Shown: positions 15,325-24,335, numbered from the stretch's first letter. The stretch is DNA of 64,000 bases from Desulfoluna spongiiphila (GCF_900101345.1 NZ_FMUX01000007.1:126738-190737); one strand, 5' to 3'. Notes: a model not told the origin generated them from the letters alone. Program-made: numbers and translations.

Positions 15325-16740
15325 CTATCGCAACATGGCCTCCAATACGGCCTTTTTGAACGCATTGTCGTCCTTTGCGAAAAGATGCTTGATGTTGTGT
15401 TTTGTGCCCGACGTCATCACGGTCTTTGAGTGGGACAGGGTCAAAAAGCCCTCAAACCCGTGGTAGTTTCCCATGCCGGATTCGCCGACACCGCCAAAGG
15501 GGGCATCGTCCACCGCAAGGTGAAACACGCTGTCGTTGATGCACATGCCACCTGAATGGACGGTGGTCTTGACCTGCTGCTGGAGGTCCTCGTCAAAGGT
15601 CATCAGGTAAAGGGCCAGGGGGCGTGGGTTGCCCTGGATATAGGCCATGGCCTCCTGGACATCCCCATAGGGAATCAGGGGAAGCAATGGACCGAAAATC
15701 TCTTCGGTCATGACCTCAGAATCCTTTGCCGGGTCCACAATCATGTGGGTGACCAATCGATTTTTTGCGTTGTCCCTGCTGTTTCCATGGCAGGGTTCGA
15801 TGCGGGTCTGTTTTTCTGTCTCGCCGTTTAAAAGCCCTTCGATGCGATTGAACTGACGCGTGTTGGCCATGGAGGTGAGGTTTTCAGAATCCACCCCGTC
15901 CGGGAAAAGATCCCCGTACTGCTTTTTGTATTCGGCAATAAACGATTCCACCCTGCCCTCGGGCAGGAACACATAATCCGGTGCCACGCACACCTGGCCG
16001 TTGTTGAGGCTTTTCCCGTAAATAATCCGTTCCACCGCCATCTCCATGGAGACATCGTCGGCCACGATGACCGGCGATTTTCCCCCGAGTTCAAGGGTTA
16101 CCGGAGTCAGGTTGGCGGCTGCGGCACGCATGACATGGCGCCCCACCGTGGTCGATCCGGTAAAGAGGATGTGGTCAAAGGGCAGTGCCGTAAAGGCCGC
16201 CGAAACCTCTGCTTCCCCCTCAAACACGTTGACATAGGCTTCATCAAACACCGACTGGAGCATCTCTCCGAGGACCTTGTTTGTATGGGGGGTGAATTCA
16301 CTCATTTTGAGCATCGCGCGGTTTCCCGCGGCGATGGCTGAAATAAGCGGCCCGATGGAGAGCATGACGGGAAAATTCCACGGGACAACAATGCCCACAA
16401 CCCCTAAGGGCTGGTAGATCACCTCCACGGATGCCGTTGAAAGAAGGGGCCCGGAGTCTCTTTTGGAGGGCTCCATCCACTCATGAAGGTGGCCAACGGT
16501 ATGATTTATGTTGGCGATGCAGGGCGCAATATCGGCAATCAGCGTATCGATCTCACTACGCTTGCCATAGTCATCACTCATGGCTGAGCTGATCTTTCCC
16601 GTGTACTCGATGAGGGCGGTTTTCAAGTTCTTGAGCATACCGATCCGCGTATTGAGGCTTGGCATGGGGCTGCTTGCAAATGCACGCTTCATGGTGGCCA
16701 GAGAGGTCTCCATTTTGTTCATCTCTTGTTGAGTGTCCAT
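15325..16740 (-). CDS. Aldehyde dehydrogenase (coniferyl-aldehyde-dehydrogenase type)
   Basis: 471 residues, NAD(P)-dependent ALDH superfamily. Visible: PWNFPVMLSIGPLISAIAAGN (cofactor fold), FTGSTTVGRHVMRAAA, the general-base Glu in LELGGKSPVIVADD, and the nucleophile Cys in NNGQVCVAPDYVFLP. The shorter length and ending (a fairly hydrophobic tail) match the coniferyl/fatty-aldehyde (class 3-like) branch, often membrane-associated. It oxidises aldehydes to acids. First gene of the ALDH-ADH-sulfatase set; its promoter lies in the 512-bp gap shared with the divergent LysR gene. Confidence 0.9.
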   Translation of the reverse strand: MDTQQEMNKMETSLATMKRAFASSPMPSLNTRIGMLKNLKTALIEYTGKISSAMSDDYGKRSEIDTLIADIAPCIANINHTVGHLHEWMEPSKRDSGPLLSTASVEVIYQPLGVVGIVVPWNFPVMLSIGPLISAIAAGNRAMLKMSEFTPHTNKVLGEMLQSVFDEAYVNVFEGEAEVSAAFTALPFDHILFTGSTTVGRHVMRAAAANLTPVTLELGGKSPVIVADDVSMEMAVERIIYGKSLNNGQVCVAPDYVFLPEGRVESFIAEYKKQYGDLFPDGVDSENLTSMANTRQFNRIEGLLNGETEKQTRIEPCHGNSRDNAKNRLVTHMIVDPAKDSEVMTEEIFGPLLPLIPYGDVQEAMAYIQGNPRPLALYLMTFDEDLQQQVKTTVHSGGMCINDSVFHLAVDDAPFGGVGESGMGNYHGFEGFLTLSHSKTVMTSGTKHNIKHLFAKDDNAFKKAVLEAMLR

Positions 16741-17252
16741 GGTCGTTAAAGTTCCTTATGTTTGGGGGTATCTTTTCCTGAGTGACATGCCGTCAAGCAT
16801 AGGTTGATGGGGAGCTGAGAATGCGGGGTGACCAAAGAGGAGAGATTGTGGGCTACGCTTGCTTTTTATCTAATTATATAGAATTACTGAACAATAACAA
16901 GCAACCCACCGTATCTTTCTGTCAATGGGTAGGCCCTGCTTTCCTGTTCAATCGCTTCTCGTCCCTGGGTATTCGTCACTTTTTCATCCAGCAACTCAGT
17001 CTGGAAAATGGATTTCCCCTGACGAACCAGCCCCTGCCTGTGATCCCCACAGGGAACCCCAGTCGACATTCGGGCCAAAGGATACCGAAATGATTGCCAT
17101 TCATGTAGACCCTATTATTGCATTTTAAAATTGCAAAATTTACAATCGGAACAAAGGTCTGCCGGGTTCCTGTACGGCCGCACCGGTGCGCCGATTTTTT
17201 AAAAACCGGGACGCACGGACACTGTTCTCTGTACGCTTAAGGGAGGGAGCAC
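16741..17252. other. Divergent regulatory region, ALDH/LysR
   Basis: 512 bp without a convincing gene. It is more A+T-rich than its surroundings, notably at 16868-16905 and 17110-17145. A dyad-like TGCATTTTAAAATTGCA lies at 17119-17135, 117 bp before the LysR start. Divergent LysR-type regulators usually bind such regions; no binding site is proven here. Confidence 0.5.
17119..17135. promoter_or_regulatory. Candidate LysR-type binding dyad
   Basis: TGCATTTTAAAATTGCA has TGCA at both ends around an A+T centre, and a further TTGCAAAATTTACAA follows. It lies in the divergent gap where a LysR regulator would be expected to act. Confidence 0.35.
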
Positions 17253-18146
17253 ATGGAATCAACGGAACGGATTTTTCTACGGGTGGTGGAGGCCGGCAGT
17301 TTCAAAGCCGCGGCAGAGCAGCTGGGTACCGACCCGTCAGCGGTGAGCCGCAAGGTCATGGCCCTGGAAGAGCGCCTGGGTGTCAAACTTTTGCAGCGCT
17401 CTCCCCGCCGCTCCACGCCCACGGAGACCGGCCTCCTCTACTACGAAGGCATGCGCAGGCTTACAGATGAACAATCCGCCCTGGAGGCAAGGGTCTCCAG
17501 CGTGGCCGATACGGCCCAGGGCCTCCTTCGGGTGAGCGCTCCCCTGGAGTTTGGCCTGGCCTTTGTGGTCCCGGTCCTGAAAGACATGGTGACACAGTAC
17601 CCGGAGCTCAGGGTGGAGCTTCGCTTCAACAGCGGATACGCCGAAGCCCCAACCTCCCATTTTGATGTGGAGATTCACGTGGGGGACCTTCCAGATTCCA
17701 ACCTCATGTGCAAAAAACTTGCGGACATGCCCATGATCCTCGTTGCGTCCAGGGGCTACCTTGAAACCCACCCGCCCCCCCAAACCGCCCAGGATCTCAA
17801 ACACCATGATTTTCTGCTTTTTTCAAAACAGCAGCGGGAGCTCCCCCTGGAGTTGCACCGCCAGGGCAAGCGGGAACGGGTCCACGTCACGGACGGAAAA
17901 TTCACGGTGAACAGCCTCACTGCGGTTCGGGATCTTGTGGTGGAGGGATTCGGCATCGGCCTGGCCCCCATGTGGCCCTACCGGAAACTTCTCGAAACCG
18001 GTGAGGTGGTGAGACTGCTGGAAGGGTACCAGCTGTCCCCATATCCCTGGTACGCCCTCTATCCGGGGGCAGCCTTTGTTCCTGCCAAGACGCGTCGATT
18101 CCTTAACCTTCTGGGCCAGATCGAATTTGAATTCGACTATCGGTGA
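17253..18146 (+). CDS. LysR-family transcriptional regulator
   Basis: 297 residues. Residues 1-60 are the winged helix-turn-helix (ERIFLRVVEAGSFKAAAEQLGTDPSAVSRKVMALEERLG is the recognisable LysR start in two stretches), followed by a linker helix and a periplasmic-binding-protein-like effector domain from about 90 to 295. GGGAGGGAG precedes ATG 17253. It is divergent from the aldehyde dehydrogenase-alcohol dehydrogenase-sulfatase genes, the likely targets; the inducer may be an alcohol, aldehyde or sulfate ester. Confidence 0.9.
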   Translation: MESTERIFLRVVEAGSFKAAAEQLGTDPSAVSRKVMALEERLGVKLLQRSPRRSTPTETGLLYYEGMRRLTDEQSALEARVSSVADTAQGLLRVSAPLEFGLAFVVPVLKDMVTQYPELRVELRFNSGYAEAPTSHFDVEIHVGDLPDSNLMCKKLADMPMILVASRGYLETHPPPQTAQDLKHHDFLLFSKQQRELPLELHRQGKRERVHVTDGKFTVNSLTAVRDLVVEGFGIGLAPMWPYRKLLETGEVVRLLEGYQLSPYPWYALYPGAAFVPAKTRRFLNLLGQIEFEFDYR

Positions 18147-18323
18147 GAAAAAGCGTAAAGGCTCGGACAGCTCATAATTATCCACGTAACTGCCGTACTG
18201 ATAAGCACCTGTGTGGATTGTTTCTACCAGAGCGTCAACCATTCACCTTGCCTGGGGCGGGATGTTGATATAAACGGTATCTTGGACCCGGTGTTGATCT
18301 GTCATCAGGAAAGAAATTGTCTT

Positions 18324-18884
18324 ATGCATGAAAAAATCTTTGATATTGACTCGTTGCAAAAAGAGGCAAAGGGCGGAAACCGACTCGACTACCTCTTCTT
18401 CTGGGGGCATCACCCGAGAAAGGACGGCCGCACAGGCAAGCAGTGCTTCAGCCAGTGGTGGCAGGCCCCCTTTGACCTGGACGGTATTCGCTATACGTCG
18501 GCGGAAGTCTACATGATGGCGGAAAAAGCGCGGCTATTCAATGACGAGACCATGCGGCGCAAGATCATCGAGTGCGCACACCCCCGGGAAGCAAAAAAAT
18601 GGGGCCGCAGCATAAAAAACTTCCATGAAGCCGAGTGGAACCGGCATCGTTTAGACATTGTGGTGCGCGGAAACAAAGCAAAATTCGAGCAGAATGAAGC
18701 ATTGAAAACATATCTTCTGGGCACAGGGGATCACATTCTGGTGGAGGCAAGCCCGATGGATACCATCTGGGGAATCGGCCTGGTCGAAGAAGCCCCCCTC
18801 TGCAGGGACCCGAAGAACTGGAAAGGCCTTAACCTGCTGGGCTTCGCCCTCATGAGCGTAAGATCGATCCTGGGCCAATCGTGA
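18324..18884 (+). CDS. NADAR-family protein (YbiA-like)
   Basis: 186 residues. Core motifs of the NADAR/YbiA fold are visible: FSQWWQAPFDLDGIRYTSAEVYMMAEKARLF in two stretches, WGRSIKNFHEAEWNRHRLDIV, and DTIWGIGL near the C-terminus. NADAR proteins act as N-glycosidases on riboflavin-pathway intermediates or remove ADP-ribose-type modifications from nucleic acid. Start 18324 follows AGGAAAG; a longer frame begins at 18213 but lacks family similarity. No DarT-like partner or riboflavin gene is nearby, so the role here is open. Confidence 0.85.
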   Translation: MHEKIFDIDSLQKEAKGGNRLDYLFFWGHHPRKDGRTGKQCFSQWWQAPFDLDGIRYTSAEVYMMAEKARLFNDETMRRKIIECAHPREAKKWGRSIKNFHEAEWNRHRLDIVVRGNKAKFEQNEALKTYLLGTGDHILVEASPMDTIWGIGLVEEAPLCRDPKNWKGLNLLGFALMSVRSILGQS

Positions 18885-19091
18885 CCCTCCGCTCTGCAAA
18901 AGAGCCTGCGGCACCCCCAGGGTGAAGGCGGGCTTTGATCAGGTTTATCCAAAAACGACTTGCCAAAGGGTAAAGCAATACACGGTGAACCCCGTAACAC
19001 CACACGAGATATCCTGCCCAAATCCTGCCAAGAAAAATCCGCAATCCCTTTCCTGACATCAAAATACGGAATCACGCCGACGTCTCTTATC

Positions 19092-19139
19092 AGCACAGTA
19101 TGGTTGCCTCATCAGCCACACTGTGCTACTTTTTTTTCC
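19092..19139 (+). terminator. Intrinsic terminator upstream of the heme-type chemoreceptor
   Basis: AGCACAGT (19092-19099) pairs with ACTGTGCT (19120-19127), an inner TGG/CCA pair extends the stem, and a run of eight T follows. It probably ends the NADAR transcript; the chemoreceptor starts 70 bp later. Confidence 0.75.
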
Positions 19140-19209
19140 TTACTTTTCAGTTCCTCGGGAGGAACGCCTGTGGCGGATACCCCCCCAACGTCCCAATGGA
19201 GAAATTCCC

Positions 19210-20928
19210 ATGACATTCAAAGACATCGGCATCAAGTGGAAAATCACAGCCATCACCACCCTGGGCCCTTTGGCCATCGCCATTATTCTCGGCGTTTTAA
19301 GGGTATCCGACATCCGAAACAGCGCTGTGGACGGAATGGTGCAGAAAAGCCGCGCCATCGTCTTGATGGCTGAGGCCGCCCGAAACGAAATGGCCCACAA
19401 ACTCACCCAGGGGATCATCGTTCCCTTCGACCAAATCCCCAAAGCCAAACTGATTGAGGCCGTGCCGGTCGTCACCGCCATCGACATGGTGAAGCTAAAC
19501 GCTGACTCCACGGGGTACACCTTCAAGGTGCCGAAAATCTCCCCCCGAAACAGGGCCAACGAGGCCAATGCCTTTGAAAAAGAGATTTTAGACGAAATCA
19601 AGACCAAAGGGCTCACGGAAAAAATCGTTATCTCAGACGATGAAATCCGCTACTTCCGCCCCATCAAGCTCACGGCCGATTGCATGGTCTGCCATGGGTT
19701 CCCCCGGGGAACCAAAGACCCCCTGGGCGGCACCAAGGAGGGATGGAAAGCCGGAGAGATCCACGGAGCCTTCGAACTCACCATGTCCCTGGGCGAGACC
19801 AACCGCCAGATCCTGGCGGCAAAGCTGAACGTCGCGCTTCTCACCTTCGGCGCCCTGGCCCTGATCCTTCTCATCTCCTGGTTCATCGTCCGAAAGAGCC
19901 TGCTGGCCCCCCTTACCGCCACCGGCCGGTTCATCAAACAGATTGAAGAGGGCAACCTCTCCGGTGTCGTCCAGGTAAAAAGCAACGATGAGATGGGCCG
20001 CATGATGCGGCGCCTCAATGCCATGGTGGCCCGCCTGAAGTCCATGATGGAAAACATCGGGGGCGAAGGAACCCGGCTGCTGGAGGCGTCCACACAACTG
20101 GAAGGGATCTCCGGCACCCTCTCCAAAAGCTCCGACAACACCGCCGACCGGTCCCGGACCGTGGCAGCGGCATCCGAAGAGATGAGCACCAACATGAACT
20201 CGGTTGCCGCGGCCGTGGAAGAGACGGCCACCAACGTCAGCCTCGTGGCCGACGCCGCCGAACAGATGACCGCCACCATCAACGAGATTGCCGAAAGCAC
20301 CGAAACCGCCCGGCACATTACCGGAGAGGCGGTGGACGAAGCCACACGGGCCTCTGAAAAGGTCGGGGAACTCGGGTCTGCTGCCAGTGAGATCGGAAAG
20401 ATCACCGATGTCATCACGGACATTTCCGAGCAGACCACGCTCCTGGCCTTGAACGCCACCATTGAGGCGGCCCGGGCAGGGGAATCCGGCAAAGGCTTTG
20501 CCGTGGTGGCCAACGAAATCAAGGAACTGGCCCGGCAAACCTTCGACGCCATCGAGGAGATCAAGGGAAAGACCCAGGCCATCCAGAGCTCTACGGACTC
20601 CACCATCTCCCAGATCCATCAGGTCTCCAACGTGGTGGGAGAGGTCAACAACATCGTCAGCACCATCGCGGCCGCCATCGAAGAGCAGACAGCCACCACC
20701 CGGGAGATCGCCGACAATGTCTCCCAGGCATCCAGGGGCACCCTGGAGGTGACGGAAAACGTGGCCCAGGCCTCCACCGTGGCCACGGAGATTGCACGGG
20801 ACATCGCCGACGTCAACATGGAAGCCAACGCCATCTCCACCCAGAGCTCGGAGGTGAGCCACAACTCCCAGCGCTTAAAGGAGATGGCCGCAAAACTCCA
20901 GGATCTGGTCAGCGCCTTCAAGCTGTAG
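19210..20928 (+). CDS. Methyl-accepting chemotaxis protein with c-type-heme DUF3365 sensor
   Basis: 572 residues. A membrane helix at about 10-32 is followed by a periplasmic DUF3365 (Tll0287-like) domain that carries a covalent heme motif C158-M-V-C-H162. Next come a second helix near 205-228, HAMP, and a full signalling domain with the hairpin tip [28 protein letters not shown]. The protein should report redox state or a heme ligand such as O2 or NO to a CheA complex. ATG 19210 is chosen for the GGAG upstream and because the first helix follows immediately. No che genes are adjacent; it ends VSAFKL without a CheR-docking peptide. Confidence 0.9.
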   Translation: MTFKDIGIKWKITAITTLGPLAIAIILGVLRVSDIRNSAVDGMVQKSRAIVLMAEAARNEMAHKLTQGIIVPFDQIPKAKLIEAVPVVTAIDMVKLNADSTGYTFKVPKISPRNRANEANAFEKEILDEIKTKGLTEKIVISDDEIRYFRPIKLTADCMVCHGFPRGTKDPLGGTKEGWKAGEIHGAFELTMSLGETNRQILAAKLNVALLTFGALALILLISWFIVRKSLLAPLTATGRFIKQIEEGNLSGVVQVKSNDEMGRMMRRLNAMVARLKSMMENIGGEGTRLLEASTQLEGISGTLSKSSDNTADRSRTVAAASEEMSTNMNSVAAAVEETATNVSLVADAAEQMTATINEIAESTETARHITGEAVDEATRASEKVGELGSAASEIGKITDVITDISEQTTLLALNATIEAARAGESGKGFAVVANEIKELARQTFDAIEEIKGKTQAIQSSTDSTISQIHQVSNVVGEVNNIVSTIAAAIEEQTATTREIADNVSQASRGTLEVTENVAQASTVATEIARDIADVNMEANAISTQSSEVSHNSQRLKEMAAKLQDLVSAFKL

Positions 20929-20949
20929 ACGTAGCGGGTCGGTTCGAAA

Positions 20950-21030
20950 AAGCCTCCGGCGGCCCTGCCGGGGGCCAAACGTTTGCCAATTAGATACTTT
21001 GGGTTTGACAAACAGGTCTTAAGAAAGCCT
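20950..21030. repeat. R1 partial copy (left half)
   Basis: GCCTCCGGCGGCCCTGCCGG opens the copy, followed by GGGGCCAAACGTTTG and a version of GTTTGACAAACAGGTCTTAA, the standard left-half sequence. It stops at about 21030. Confidence 0.75.
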
Positions 21031-21076
21031 TTCCAGGCTCCGCCGACATAGTGTCAACTTTTCGTGCATTGGGACA

Positions 21077-21116
21077 TTTTTTTGCGGAGCTTTTTTTCAA
21101 AAAAGCGACCCGCCGG
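21077..21116. repeat. R3 short repeat
   Basis: TTTTTTTGCGGAGCTTTTTT and the following TCAAAAAAGCGACCCGCCGGAG recur almost unchanged at 37034-37073, and in reverse complement (GCCTCCGGCGGGTCGCTTTT) at 40002-40030. AGCTTTTTT/AAAAAAGC can form a hairpin. Confidence 0.65.
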
Positions 21117-21318
21117 AGTTATTCCGGTTAAAGTCAAGCGAATTGCAAATGCCCTTCATCGTGATTCCAGAAGAATGAAATAGGCCTCTTCAGCATAAGC
21201 GGTTGCCCCATGTCATACATCACGCGAATGCCTTGTGAGCATTCGTATAACAGCGACCTCCATGCATTCGCCATAGGGTTTCAAGGTGCCCCCACCTTGC
21301 CGCCGGAGGCAAGCTGAA
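21117..21318. repeat. R2 dispersed repeat, copy 3, with R1 right end
   Basis: Begins TTATTCCGGTTAAAGTCAAG, as at 283, contains TTGCCCCATGTCATACATCA and CATTCGCCATAGGGTTTCAA, and ends CCGCCGGAGGCAAGCTGAAT followed by AGTTAC, the complete R1 terminus. It ends the third R2 copy. Confidence 0.8.
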
Positions 21319-21354
21319 TAGTTACCGAAAAGCTTAACCACTAAGTTTTATAAC

Positions 21355-21390
21355 AAAAAAGCCCCCGACATTCCTGTCGGGGGCTTTTTT
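21355..21390 (-). terminator. Intrinsic terminator of the SPL-like gene
   Basis: AAAAAAGCCCCCGACA pairs with TGTCGGGGGCTTTTTT around TTCC. It lies 30 bp past the stop codon of the minus-strand radical SAM gene; the T run faces that direction. Confidence 0.9.
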
Positions 21391-21419
21391 GTTTTGACAT
21401 GAGGGGAAAATTGGCCTGA

Positions 21420-22694
21420 CTATGGGTTGGCTTGACGGATACGGGCTGTCTTTTCGTGATAGGTCTTGATCATGTCCGCCTCGAACGCCTCGTTGGAGGC
21501 GTAGCTGCGCCCGAACACCGGTTCCCAGAGGTCGATGTGCTCCATGCACATGTAAAAGAAGACGGACTCTCTCCAGGACTGAGGAAAGGCCTGGTACACC
21601 GTTGAAAAGAGGTCTTCTTTGATGGACAGGGGGTAACTCAGTTTCCCGGCGCACTCCTCCGTGGGCATCTGAAGGATGGAGCTGTCGGGCATGCGTTCCC
21701 GGATGCGCTTTAACACCGGCTTGATAAAGGTCAGGGTCCCCAGAGAGACCATGACGATCTCTTCGGGCCGGAACATCTCCGTCAGACGGGACACCAGAGC
21801 CAGGTAATCCTCCCGCCAGCCCTCGTACCAGACCATGGGGTGAAAGTGAAACCCCACCGGGAGTCCCTTGTCGGCCAGTTTCCGGGCGCTGGCAAGGCGT
21901 GTCTCCAGGGAAGCGGTCCCCTTCTCCTCATGGTGAATCACCGTGGGCGTGTTAAGGGACCAGGTAAACACCATGTTGGCCGGAGGCCGGTTCTCAAGGA
22001 AATAATCGACCCTGCCGCTCTTGGATTTCATCTCAAGGATCACGTTGGGGTGGGCCGAGGCAAACCGGCACAGGGAGTCCAGGAGCCCGAAGCGGTTGCC
22101 CCACATCAGGGAGTCCGAGGACTGCCCGGTGCCGATGTGGTAAGGCTTGTCCTTGTCCAGCTCCAGGGTATCCAGATGGGCCACAAGGTCCCGGATAAAA
22201 CGCACCTGATTTCCGTGGTAAAAGGATTGAATGGAGCAGTAGCTGCAATCAAAGCCGCACTGCTGAACCGCATCCAGGGTTGTCAGGTTGCAGCAGCGGG
22301 TCTTCTCAGAGGCCACGGGGCACCGCCCCATGATGTTGCCCCGAAGCTGGACCTCCACCATCTGCTCCGCCGGAAATTTGCGTTCCGCAGCCGAAAACCC
22401 CTCGGCTCCCGCATACTGCTTTTGCCCGTTTTTTAACGCTTCGTACCCATCCCGAAACTGCTGAAACACCTTTGCCGCCGCCTGCTTCCCCTTTGCCTTG
22501 CCCACCGCCTCCGGGCGATGAAACTGCTCCAGGGACCCGGCACGCCAGCAGATCAGGTCCGCGCTGTATTCGGTCAGCATCTTGAGCTGTTGAAAAGAAA
22601 GGGCATAGGTCTCGGACATGTCGAGCAGCCACTGCTGCTGTGCCTCGGGAAGCTTATGGAAAAGGGCCGTCTGTGAAAGTTTCGTTGGTGTCAT
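21420..22694 (-). CDS. Spore photoproduct lyase-like radical SAM protein
   Basis: 424 residues. The radical SAM cluster motif is in QCGFDCSYCSIQSFYHG (CxxxCxxC). Its surroundings (GRCPVASEKTRCCNLTTLDAVQQ before, GTGQSSDSLMWGN after, and EMKSKSGRVDYFL) match the SPL family, which repairs thymine-dimer spore photoproducts in Firmicutes using S-adenosylmethionine. In a non-spore-forming Gram-negative this could repair another thymine lesion or have a different substrate. Residues 1-115 are a helical N-terminal domain. It stands alone, between repeats, with its own terminator. Confidence 0.82.
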   Translation of the reverse strand: MTPTKLSQTALFHKLPEAQQQWLLDMSETYALSFQQLKMLTEYSADLICWRAGSLEQFHRPEAVGKAKGKQAAAKVFQQFRDGYEALKNGQKQYAGAEGFSAAERKFPAEQMVEVQLRGNIMGRCPVASEKTRCCNLTTLDAVQQCGFDCSYCSIQSFYHGNQVRFIRDLVAHLDTLELDKDKPYHIGTGQSSDSLMWGNRFGLLDSLCRFASAHPNVILEMKSKSGRVDYFLENRPPANMVFTWSLNTPTVIHHEEKGTASLETRLASARKLADKGLPVGFHFHPMVWYEGWREDYLALVSRLTEMFRPEEIVMVSLGTLTFIKPVLKRIRERMPDSSILQMPTEECAGKLSYPLSIKEDLFSTVYQAFPQSWRESVFFYMCMEHIDLWEPVFGRSYASNEAFEADMIKTYHEKTARIRQANP

Positions 22695-22812
22695 GGCGTC
22701 GTTATACCGGAAAAAAGGGGTTCCCGCCAGTGCCCAGTCGCTCGGTGTCCATCGCCTCCCGTGGCGCCGCCACCACCCCGTACCGATTCAGCGCATAAGA
22801 ACATGTAAAAAT

Positions 22813-22927
22813 GCCTCCGGCGGCCCTGCCGGGGGCCAAACTTTTAAAAAGTTTGGCAAACAGGTTTTAATAGAATCAGGCCAACCTGAATCAAAGACGG
22901 ATGCGATTTGGCCCGAGGGACGAGGGG
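22813..22927. repeat. R1 left half joined to a gene remnant
   Basis: GCCTCCGGCGGCCCTGCCGG, then AAACTTTTAAAAAGTTTGGC and AAACAGGTTTTAATAGAATC, are standard R1. At GGCCCGAGGGACGAGGGGCA the element passes directly into a broken reading frame (22928 on), so R1 insertion or recombination cut this gene. Confidence 0.75.
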
Positions 22928-23323
22928 CAGCGGGCCTACCACCTCACCGTCTATCTCCCCGAAAAGGACGAGGCCATGATTCCCGAAGAGAACCGCCATG
23001 CCTATACGGATGAAATCAAATAAATCCCTGGACCCGACATATGAAACCCGGGGCCTTGACGCGGCCATGCTCTCCCAGGAAGTTTCTGCCTCCTCCGAGC
23101 TGGAGCTCACGGCCCGCACCGATGAGGATCACCGCCATGTGGACAGCCAGGTGCGCCTCACCCATTACCGAAACGGCTGGGACCTTGCCTTCCTGTACAC
23201 CCGTTACACGGATACCCGGGATGGGACGTATCCCTCTCCCTGAATATCCCGGCCGGGGCCGAAGACGCCTCACCGGGTCGCACGGGCACCAGCGGTTTCG
23301 TGCGGGTGCGCTACAGCTTTTAG
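22928..23323 (+). pseudogene. Decayed outer-membrane beta-barrel gene, C-terminal remnant
   Basis: Three reading-frame pieces line up end to end: one ending YTDEIK-stop at 23023, one from about 23000 (KSLDPTYETRGLDAAM ... HYRNGWDLAFLYTRYTDTRD) to a stop at 23241-23243, and one ending GTSGFVRVRYSF-stop at 23321-23323. Alternating hydrophobic strands and a terminal aromatic Phe are typical of outer-membrane barrels. Two frameshifts and the loss of the 5' part behind an R1 repeat mark it as dead. The parent family is not recognisable. Confidence 0.65.
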
Positions 23324-23456
23324 GCACAGTCCATTGATTTATAGCCACATCTCCCCTATGGTTGCATCGATTGCAAAAAGCCGCCTGAGGCCATCAGCAG
23401 AGTCTTTTTTTAACCGCCAGCCCCGGTTGGCGCCTACCATGCCAAGGACATCACCC

Positions 23457-24098
23457 ATGCGATTTTTCGATGCCCCACTGTTTCAAAACATCAGTTCGCA
23501 CACCCCGGAGCCCGCGGTACTGGGCATCGGGGGCAGCCCCAGGGCCAAAGGGAACTCGGACCTCCTGCTGACAGAGGTCCTTAAAGGAGCGAGCCGCCAG
23601 GGCTCGGAGACCCGGAAAGTTCACCTGCGGGATGTGCAGTTCGACCCCTGTATCGGCTGCGAGCGGTGCCGGAAAGACCGCATCTGCACCGGCAAGAGGG
23701 ACGGGATGTCCCTTCTCTACCCGGACATCATCGCCTCCAAGGGGCTGGTGCTGATCTCCCCCACCCACAACTACAACATCACGGCATGGATGAAGGCCTT
23801 CATCGACCGCCTCTACTGCTTCTACAATTTCACCGCTGAACGGCCCGGCCCCTGGTCCAGCCAGCTGGGGGACCAGGGCAGAAAAGCCGTGATTGTGGCC
23901 ATTTGCGAGCAGGAGACAAAAAAAGACATGGGCTTTACCATGGAGGCCATGGGCCTTCCCCTCAAGGCCCTGGGCTACGACATCGTGGGAGAGCTGCCCG
24001 TTCTCAACGTCTTCGGCAGGGGCGACATCAAGAAAAAAGAAGACACCCTGGCCCAGGCCTTTGAGCTTGGCGCGTCCCTTGCCCGGTCCATTGCCTGA
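23457..24098 (+). CDS. Iron-sulfur flavoprotein (NADPH-dependent FMN reductase fold)
   Basis: 213 residues. GIGGSPRAKGNSD near residue 23 is the FMN phosphate loop; CIGCERCRKDRIC near 61 (Cx2Cx2Cx5C) is the compact cysteine motif that binds a 4Fe-4S cluster in Isf proteins; SPTHNYNITAWMKAFIDR near 102 completes the flavodoxin-like fold. Such proteins carry electrons between ferredoxin and other acceptors in anaerobes. ATG 23457 follows AAGGAC. A longer frame starts at 23334 without similarity. Single gene. Confidence 0.88.
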   Translation: MRFFDAPLFQNISSHTPEPAVLGIGGSPRAKGNSDLLLTEVLKGASRQGSETRKVHLRDVQFDPCIGCERCRKDRICTGKRDGMSLLYPDIIASKGLVLISPTHNYNITAWMKAFIDRLYCFYNFTAERPGPWSSQLGDQGRKAVIVAICEQETKKDMGFTMEAMGLPLKALGYDIVGELPVLNVFGRGDIKKKEDTLAQAFELGASLARSIA

Positions 24099-24335
24099 GA
24101 CTATCCCGGATATGCCACAAGAAAACGATGTCTCCAAAACAAGAAACCGGATAGTTAAGCACAGCAACGCGAATTGGAGGAGGGGTCTCGTGGGTATACC
24201 CACAGAGACTTTTTTCCCCTGTACGGCCCGAGCCCGGTATGGATTCAGGCGAACCACCCCGACCCTTTCGGCAGTTAAAAAACAGGGCTGAAGGTCCTTC
24301 AGCGGGACACACTCGTCCATCAAGGCAAGGGGACC

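Noticed and set aside
18324..18884. NADAR gene as part of a DarT/NADAR or other anti-phage system
   Set aside because: No DarT-like or other defence gene is adjacent; neighbours are LysR and a chemoreceptor.
23239..23245. In-frame TGA in the barrel remnant as a third selenocysteine codon
   Set aside because: The protein-like sequence after it continues in a different frame (GTSGFVRVRYSF), so this is a frameshifted pseudogene.
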